Part shown: positions 14,828 through 19,562 of the stretch, in pieces
Numbering within the stretch: position 1 is the first letter of the stretch
Layout of the letters: the number at the start of each line of letters is the position of its first letter
NCBI GenBank assembly: GCA_036794395.1
Contig: DAIRGS010000123.1
Location: 1 to 19,562, forward strand
Source: DASXMX01 sp036794395
GTDB lineage: Bacteria; Planctomycetota; Phycisphaerae; Tepidisphaerales; Tepidisphaeraceae
Reading direction: 5' to 3'
DNA length: 19,562 nucleotides
Translations under genes and position numbers: made by a program
The notes under the pieces: generated by a model
The model's database searches: none
What the model was told of the DNA's origin: nothing
What the model saw: the letters and a program-made list of their open reading frames with translations, nothing else

Positions 14828-15949
14828 ATGGCCTTGATTGTGATGACGTACGTTCGGGCTGCGGGACTGATTATGAGCGTAGCGCTGCTGACCGGCTCAT
14901 TGCGCGCTCTGGCGCAGACGTCCGTGGCCATCACCACCCAGCCCGCCACGAGAACTGATAGCCGCCCAGATCATCTTCCGGAGTTTTTGACGGAGGGGTG
15001 GGAAGGTTCGATCTGGGGATGGGTGGGTTATGACTATCTCACACACAACGACGATTCATCGATCTGGGTGGCGCAGGCCGCGGTCGATGTGACCAAGACA
15101 TTCAATCAGCGCATCGCCGCGACGGTTGAAGTAAGTGCGTACGATTCGAATTACCGTTCCAAGGTGTTGCTTGAACAGGCGTATGTCAGCATTCTGCTGT
15201 CGGATCAGTATCAGACGATGCTGACGGCCGGCCGCTTCGATGCGAACTTCGGCGTCGAGCCGCGGGACTATTGGAATCGGCTAACGGGAACCTCGAGCCT
15301 GCTGTTCGGAGCCCAGCCCCAACAACTGACCGGTGCGATGCTCACCCAGCCCTTGGGAAACAGCGGCATCAAGCTCAAGCCATTTGTTACCGCAAGCTTT
15401 CAGGAAGCGAACGTTCCGCACAGTCCCTCGGTGGGTGTGATGGTGGATTACTCTCCTCACAAGACATTCCAGATCTCCGCCACCAATTGGTTTGGCCCGG
15501 GCTTTGTCATGGGTGATCCGGGCAGCTCGTACTATGGCGACGCCGCAGCTCAGAACTGGTGGGGGCCAAGCCTTGATGCGGTGAATGGCGGATCACTTTA
15601 CTTCTTCGATTTCAAAGCGATCTGGAGACCGATTCCCGAATTAACGCTGTGCGGCGAATATCTGTTTGCCAACAACTTTTCTTCGAAGGGCCGATTCGAA
15701 TGGGACGGCGTGATGCTTCTGGCCAACTATGACGTCAACGACCGCTTCCGCGTATTTGGCCGGTGGAGTTTTCTGAACGATCCGCATTGGATCGTGACCG
15801 GGATTTTTCAGCGCCGCCATGAAATCAGCGCCGGCGTGACGTACCAGTTCTACCGGGACATCGAAACGCGTGCAGAGTACCGCCACGACTTCAGCTCGGC
15901 GGCGCCGGATCAGGATATCTTCTCAATCAATCTGTCATTTGGATTTTAG
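14828..15949 (+). CDS. Outer-membrane beta-barrel, porin-like (OmpL-like/bbp2 type)
   Basis: A 373-residue exported protein. A signal peptide (AGLIMSVALLTGSLRALAQ) is followed by the linker TSVAITTQPATRTDSRP. The body alternates hydrophobic and polar residues, with many Trp/Tyr/Phe and Gly: WGWVGYDYLTHNDDSS, QTMLTAGRFDANFGVEPRDYWNRL, KTFQISATNWFGPGFV, FRVFGRWSFLNDPHW, and RAEYRHDFSSAAPDQD. It ends in INLSFGF, a terminal Phe strand of the kind recognised by the BAM complex. This agrees with the putative OmpL-like barrel-porin family of planctomycetes and relatives. Start is uncertain among ATGs at 14828, 14843 and 14873, none with a good Shine-Dalgarno. It is the first gene of a tight set with the cupredoxin and kinase genes, so it may be the outer-membrane port of that system. 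Confidence 0.82.
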   Translation: MALIVMTYVRAAGLIMSVALLTGSLRALAQTSVAITTQPATRTDSRPDHLPEFLTEGWEGSIWGWVGYDYLTHNDDSSIWVAQAAVDVTKTFNQRIAATVEVSAYDSNYRSKVLLEQAYVSILLSDQYQTMLTAGRFDANFGVEPRDYWNRLTGTSSLLFGAQPQQLTGAMLTQPLGNSGIKLKPFVTASFQEANVPHSPSVGVMVDYSPHKTFQISATNWFGPGFVMGDPGSSYYGDAAAQNWWGPSLDAVNGGSLYFFDFKAIWRPIPELTLCGEYLFANNFSSKGRFEWDGVMLLANYDVNDRFRVFGRWSFLNDPHWIVTGIFQRRHEISAGVTYQFYRDIETRAEYRHDFSSAAPDQDIFSINLSFGF

Positions 15950-15970
15950 AACACGATCAGGATGGACGTC

Positions 15971-16792
15971 ATGCAGTACCGGATGTGGGTAAGAATTGCT
16001 GTCACGATTGCGGCGCTGGCGACGTATGACCGTCTCGCAGCCGCGGCCGATACTCTTGCACCCACAACGCTCCCCGCATCCGCTCCATCCACGCGCCCGG
16101 CGGGGTTTCCAATTCGCGGCACCATATCGGTCGAACAAAGCTGGTCGGTGCAACAGCCCAATCTTTCGCGAATTGCGGTGTATCTGGCGAGTGATCCCAA
16201 GCTGGATGCCCAGACGCCGCGGGTCAAGTTCGAGGTAACGCAATATCGCAAGGCGTTTGATCCAGACCTGCTGATCATTCCCCGCGGAGCTGAAGTTGAG
16301 TTCCCTAACTGGGATCACTTCGACCACAACGTTTTCAGCCGATCGCGCGCCGGCCCGGCGTTTGATCTGGATCGGTTCGGCTTTAGTTTTTACAAATCGC
16401 GGGTGTTCGATACGCCGGGCGTGATTCACGTATTTTGCAATATTCATCCGCAGATGCACGGGATGATTATTGTGACGCCCAACGCCATCTTTGCCCGCGC
16501 CGCAAGCGACGGGCGATTTGAGCTGCCCCCGGTTCCGCCGGGACAATACACGCTGGTGGCATGGTACGAGCGATCGGGCGAGACGCGCCAGATCGTGACG
16601 GTTTCAGAATCGGGCCAGATCTCCGATGCGGTGATTGTGTTGAAAGAAAACCGAGATAGCGTCCTGGCGAACGTTCCGCCGGATCATGGCTCGAAGTATG
16701 GGGTGGAGCGCGGGCTGGGCATCAAGCAGGAACGGCTCGATCTTCCCGTGGTTCACGATCTGCATGAAATCCCCGCTTCCAACAAACGATAA
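15971..16792 (+). CDS. Exported amicyanin-like cupredoxin with regulatory-like beta domain
   Basis: A 273-residue exported protein. The signal peptide ends near LAAAAD, and a low-complexity linker follows (TTLPASAPSTRPAG). A type-1 copper (cupredoxin) domain spans about 45-170: EVEFPNWDHFDHNVFS supplies His119, and VFCNIHPQM supplies Cys156, His159 and Met162 in the Cys-x2-His-x2-Met spacing known from amicyanin, so a full blue-copper ligand set is present. A carboxypeptidase-regulatory-like beta segment follows (FELPPVPPGQYTLVAWYE), then a polar tail. Similar proteins are often named methylamine utilization protein, yet no methylamine genes are here. I chose 15971 because AGGA lies eight bases before it; the ATG at 15962 adds three residues. 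The kinase gene starts three bases after its stop. Expected to bind copper in the periplasm as electron carrier or sensor. Confidence 0.85.
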   Translation: MQYRMWVRIAVTIAALATYDRLAAAADTLAPTTLPASAPSTRPAGFPIRGTISVEQSWSVQQPNLSRIAVYLASDPKLDAQTPRVKFEVTQYRKAFDPDLLIIPRGAEVEFPNWDHFDHNVFSRSRAGPAFDLDRFGFSFYKSRVFDTPGVIHVFCNIHPQMHGMIIVTPNAIFARAASDGRFELPPVPPGQYTLVAWYERSGETRQIVTVSESGQISDAVIVLKENRDSVLANVPPDHGSKYGVERGLGIKQERLDLPVVHDLHEIPASNKR

Positions 16793-16795
16793 CAC

Positions 16796-19540
16796 ATGCG
16801 ATTTCGCACACGATTGTTTCTTGCATGGGGGATTCTCGGAACGTTGCTGTGGCTGGGCACGTTGTGGCCCGTGCAGCGCACGATCGGCGGCGGATTCGAG
16901 CGACTCTTTGCAGATGATTTTTCGGCGACACGTCATAGCCTTGATGTTCTCCAAACCGAGCATGTAGCGCGTATGCGGCAGGCCGGGCGGCTGCTGATCA
17001 GTATTCCCGAGCTGCGGGCGCTCGTGGCCGAGCAGGGCTCGGATCTGGATGCCGAGAATCTCAAGAGCCTAAAAGAACGGCTGGAGTCCCTGTCACAACT
17101 GGTCGGCGCGGACTGCGTGTGCGTGCTGGATGGGCGACAGTCACTGACCGCGCAAAGCCCCAACTCACCCTGGAAAGAGCTGTCGGACCTGAACCAGTTT
17201 ATGGGATCTTCGCCCGAAGCGCGGGCAATGATCGGGCGCATCTTTGGCGCAACCGCCACCCGCGATGAATATGGTTTGTGGGCGTATGGCGGAAAGCTGT
17301 ACCAGATCGTCGGACTGCCGCTTGTGTTTCAGGCCCCTACCGACGGAGGAACGCAAACCCCCGAGGGCGCGATCCTCATCGCCACCGCGATCAACGATGA
17401 TTTCGCCCGCACCCTGGGGAAAGACCACAGGTGCGAGGTATCGTTCTTTGCGGGAAACACCGTGGCCGCAACGAGCCTTGAGGATTCCCTCAGACCGGCT
17501 CTTACATCATTGGCCGGTGGAGATTCCTCCCCGGCATCAGTCTCATCGATTGGCGACGATTCATATCGAACCGTTACACAGCAATTGATCGATCCATGCT
17601 CAGGGCTCTCGGTGGGATCGATATTGATTCAGCGGAGTATGAGCGATGCCATCGCGGTGCGATCGGGCGTATTTCGCAGCTTGCTCTGGATCATGCTGGC
17701 GGGGCTGGCCGCGGCCGGGGCTCTAAGCCTGATGCTCAGCGCCGCGGTCAGTCGGCCGGTACACCGGCTTGTCGACGGCGTGCGTGCGGTGGCGCGCGGA
17801 CATTTAGATACCGCCATCGCGGATGTCGGCACTGGCGAGCTCGGTGAGTTGGCCACGGCATTCAATGACATGGTGCGGCAGATTCGCTCGCGGCAGGAAT
17901 TGGAACACGCCAAGGAGATGGCCGAGGTCGCGAGCCGGGCCAAGAGCGAATTCCTGGCAAACATGAGCCACGAGATCCGCACGCCGCTTAATGGCGTCGT
18001 GGGCATGACCGACCTGCTCCTGAGCACCGAGCTGTCCGCGCCTCAAAAGCGATATACGCAGATCGCCAAGTCCTCGGCTGATGCGCTGCTCGTGGTGATC
18101 AACCAGATTCTGGATTACTCGAAGATTGAAGCCGGCAAGCTCGAATTGGAGACAATCGACTTCGACCTTCGCGTGGTGATCGAGGAAGTCTGCGAAATGC
18201 TTGCTCATCGCGCGCATGCCAAGGGGTTGGAGCTGGCACATGAAATCGAGGCATCGGTGCCAACCGGACTGCGCGGCGATCCTGGGCGGCTCCGGCAGGT
18301 GCTGATCAACCTGGTGAACAACGCGGTAAAATTTACTTCAACCGGTGAAGTAATCATCCGCGCTCTGGTGGATCCCGAGGCGGCGACCACGGGTCGGATC
18401 GGGTTGCGATTTGAGGTAATCGACAGCGGCGCGGGCATTCCAGCCGACCGGCTCGACCGCCTTTTCAAGGCATTTTCACAGGTCGATGCATCCACCACCC
18501 GCAGATTTGGCGGCACCGGTCTCGGGCTGGTGATCTGTAAACAGTTGGTCGAGATGATGAGCGGGCGGATCGGGGTACAGAGCGTCGAAAACCAGGGATC
18601 CACCTTCTGGTTCACGGCGTGCTTCGATCGCGGCGCCGTCCAGCCACCCGCGCTGCCGGCCAATCGCGTGGGCGGGCTGCGAATCCTGGTGGCCGAGTCG
18701 AACTCGTCGTTTCGCAAGATTCTCAGTCGCCAGCTTGAGGCTTGGGGAGCACATGTGATCGAAGCGGGCAATGCCGACGAGACGTTGGCGCAGCTGCGCC
18801 GCGCTGTAGGCAAGGGGGCGCCCTTCGATGTGGCGCTGCTGGGGCTGGACGCGAACGGCTCGGAGGACTTGAACGTGGCCCGCGCCATCCGGGCTGACGC
18901 GAAACTGGCTCCGACGGCGCTGGTCTTGCTGACCTCGCTGGAGAAGAACCCCACCGTGTCAGAGCTTGGGGCGGTAGGGATTTCCGACGCGGTGAGTAAG
19001 CCGCTACGTGTATCGCATTTGTTCGACGCGATGATGCGGGCGTCGACCATGGGACGGCAATCACCTGTGCGGGCCGCGGCGCTCCCCTCGCCATCAAAAG
19101 TTGCGGCAAGGCCCATGGCGATCGTCCCGGCACGGGTGCTGTTGGCTGAAGATAATGAAGTGAATCAGATCGTTGCGTCTGAGATTCTTCGCAAAGCCGG
19201 GTTTGCGTGCGAAATAGTACCCGATGGTGAGGCTGCCGTTCGGGCGGTGCGGCAGAAGGCGTATGACGTCGTATTGATGGATTGCCACATGCCGGTCATG
19301 GATGGTTTCACGGCAGCGGGACAAATCCGACGGTGGGAATCAGAACGAACCTCACCAGGTGAAAGCCGCGGCCGATTGCCGATCATCGCCCTCACCGCCA
19401 ATGCGCTTAAGAGCGATCGCGAGGAGTGCATCGCGGCGGGAATGGATGATTTTGTCAGCAAACCCCTCAACCGCGACGCCCTGATCAACTTGCTTAATCA
19501 ATACGTCGCTAACACTACAGCGCCACTTCACTCCAACTGA
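16796..19540 (+). CDS. Hybrid sensor histidine kinase with periplasmic sensor and two receiver modules
   Basis: A 914-residue inner-membrane kinase. TM1 lies at about 8-25, a periplasmic sensor of some 260 residues follows (double-Cache-like; it contains C107-V-C109, C213 and C268), and TM2 lies at about 293-315. HAMP follows (SRPVHRLVDGVRAVARGHLDTAI to about 370), then HisKA with FLANMSHEIRTPLNGVVGM and phospho-accepting H392. HATPase shows LINLVNNAVKFT, DSGAGIP and FGGTGLGL. Receiver 1 (about 623-755) is degenerate: Gly683 replaces the phosphorylated Asp and its acidic pocket is weakened (LVAESNSS). Receiver 2 (about 778-905) is intact: LLAEDNEVNQ, D829 in VLMDCHMPVMDG, Lys in SKPL. No output domain or Hpt is attached, so a separate partner is needed. 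It is clearly co-transcribed with the cupredoxin gene, three bases upstream, whose protein or copper state is a plausible input. The gene ends 22 bases before the window does. Confidence 0.93.
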   Translation: MRFRTRLFLAWGILGTLLWLGTLWPVQRTIGGGFERLFADDFSATRHSLDVLQTEHVARMRQAGRLLISIPELRALVAEQGSDLDAENLKSLKERLESLSQLVGADCVCVLDGRQSLTAQSPNSPWKELSDLNQFMGSSPEARAMIGRIFGATATRDEYGLWAYGGKLYQIVGLPLVFQAPTDGGTQTPEGAILIATAINDDFARTLGKDHRCEVSFFAGNTVAATSLEDSLRPALTSLAGGDSSPASVSSIGDDSYRTVTQQLIDPCSGLSVGSILIQRSMSDAIAVRSGVFRSLLWIMLAGLAAAGALSLMLSAAVSRPVHRLVDGVRAVARGHLDTAIADVGTGELGELATAFNDMVRQIRSRQELEHAKEMAEVASRAKSEFLANMSHEIRTPLNGVVGMTDLLLSTELSAPQKRYTQIAKSSADALLVVINQILDYSKIEAGKLELETIDFDLRVVIEEVCEMLAHRAHAKGLELAHEIEASVPTGLRGDPGRLRQVLINLVNNAVKFTSTGEVIIRALVDPEAATTGRIGLRFEVIDSGAGIPADRLDRLFKAFSQVDASTTRRFGGTGLGLVICKQLVEMMSGRIGVQSVENQGSTFWFTACFDRGAVQPPALPANRVGGLRILVAESNSSFRKILSRQLEAWGAHVIEAGNADETLAQLRRAVGKGAPFDVALLGLDANGSEDLNVARAIRADAKLAPTALVLLTSLEKNPTVSELGAVGISDAVSKPLRVSHLFDAMMRASTMGRQSPVRAAALPSPSKVAARPMAIVPARVLLAEDNEVNQIVASEILRKAGFACEIVPDGEAAVRAVRQKAYDVVLMDCHMPVMDGFTAAGQIRRWESERTSPGESRGRLPIIALTANALKSDREECIAAGMDDFVSKPLNRDALINLLNQYVANTTAPLHSN

Positions 19541-19562
19541 CAGCACCGAAGTGCGGCGAGTG

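Noticed and set aside
15971..16792. Annotation of the cupredoxin as a methylamine utilization protein
   Set aside because: The similarity rests on the amicyanin-like copper site. No methylamine dehydrogenase or MauG-type genes are in the window.

Overview
The window reads as chromosomal DNA of a moderately GC-rich Gram-negative bacterium, most likely a planctomycete and perhaps of the Phycisphaerae type. Four things point that way. Several exported proteins have Ala/Thr/Pro-rich 'TQPA/TRPA' stretches right after their signal peptides. An outer-membrane beta-barrel is present. There are many intergenic palindromic repeats. The gene set (HDOD protein, YtrA-type ABC operon, YncE propeller, TPR-glycosyltransferase, large hybrid kinase) also fits. 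No rRNA, tRNA, CRISPR array or prophage was seen, and the lineage call is inference.

Left part (1-4281): a repeat-rich leader; a small three-helix membrane protein of unknown function; two 57-bp palindromic elements in front of rtcA (RNA 3'-terminal phosphate cyclase); the C-terminal half of an FAD-dependent desaturase-like oxidoreductase flanked by 'CNTCCGTG/CTTCGTG' short repeats (a decayed gene); and, on the minus strand, an HDOD signalling protein.

Middle (4282-10453): an MFS transporter converges on a minus-strand operon reading gntR(ytrA-like) > ABC ATPase > ABC permease > ABC permease. The four genes are translationally coupled. A good -35/-10 pair has a 12-bp palindrome over the -10, which suggests autoregulation. 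The last permease carries a C-terminal extracytoplasmic propeller-like domain of about 340 residues. Behind this operon lies a compact palindromic element with terminal inverted repeats and an 11-bp flanking direct repeat, resembling a non-autonomous mobile element. A Phd/YefM-RelE/ParE toxin-antitoxin pair follows.

Right part (10454-19562), all on the plus strand: a secreted TlpA-like thioredoxin protein; a secreted YncE-like beta-propeller coupled by ATGA overlap to a TPR protein with a C-terminal glycosyltransferase-like domain; and then three genes that look like one unit. These three are a porin-like outer-membrane beta-barrel, an amicyanin-like blue-copper protein with a regulatory-like domain, and a 914-residue hybrid sensor kinase (periplasmic sensor, HAMP, HisKA, HATPase, pseudo-receiver, receiver). 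I consider this barrel-cupredoxin-kinase unit the most interesting candidate system: a possible envelope redox or copper sensing and uptake module.
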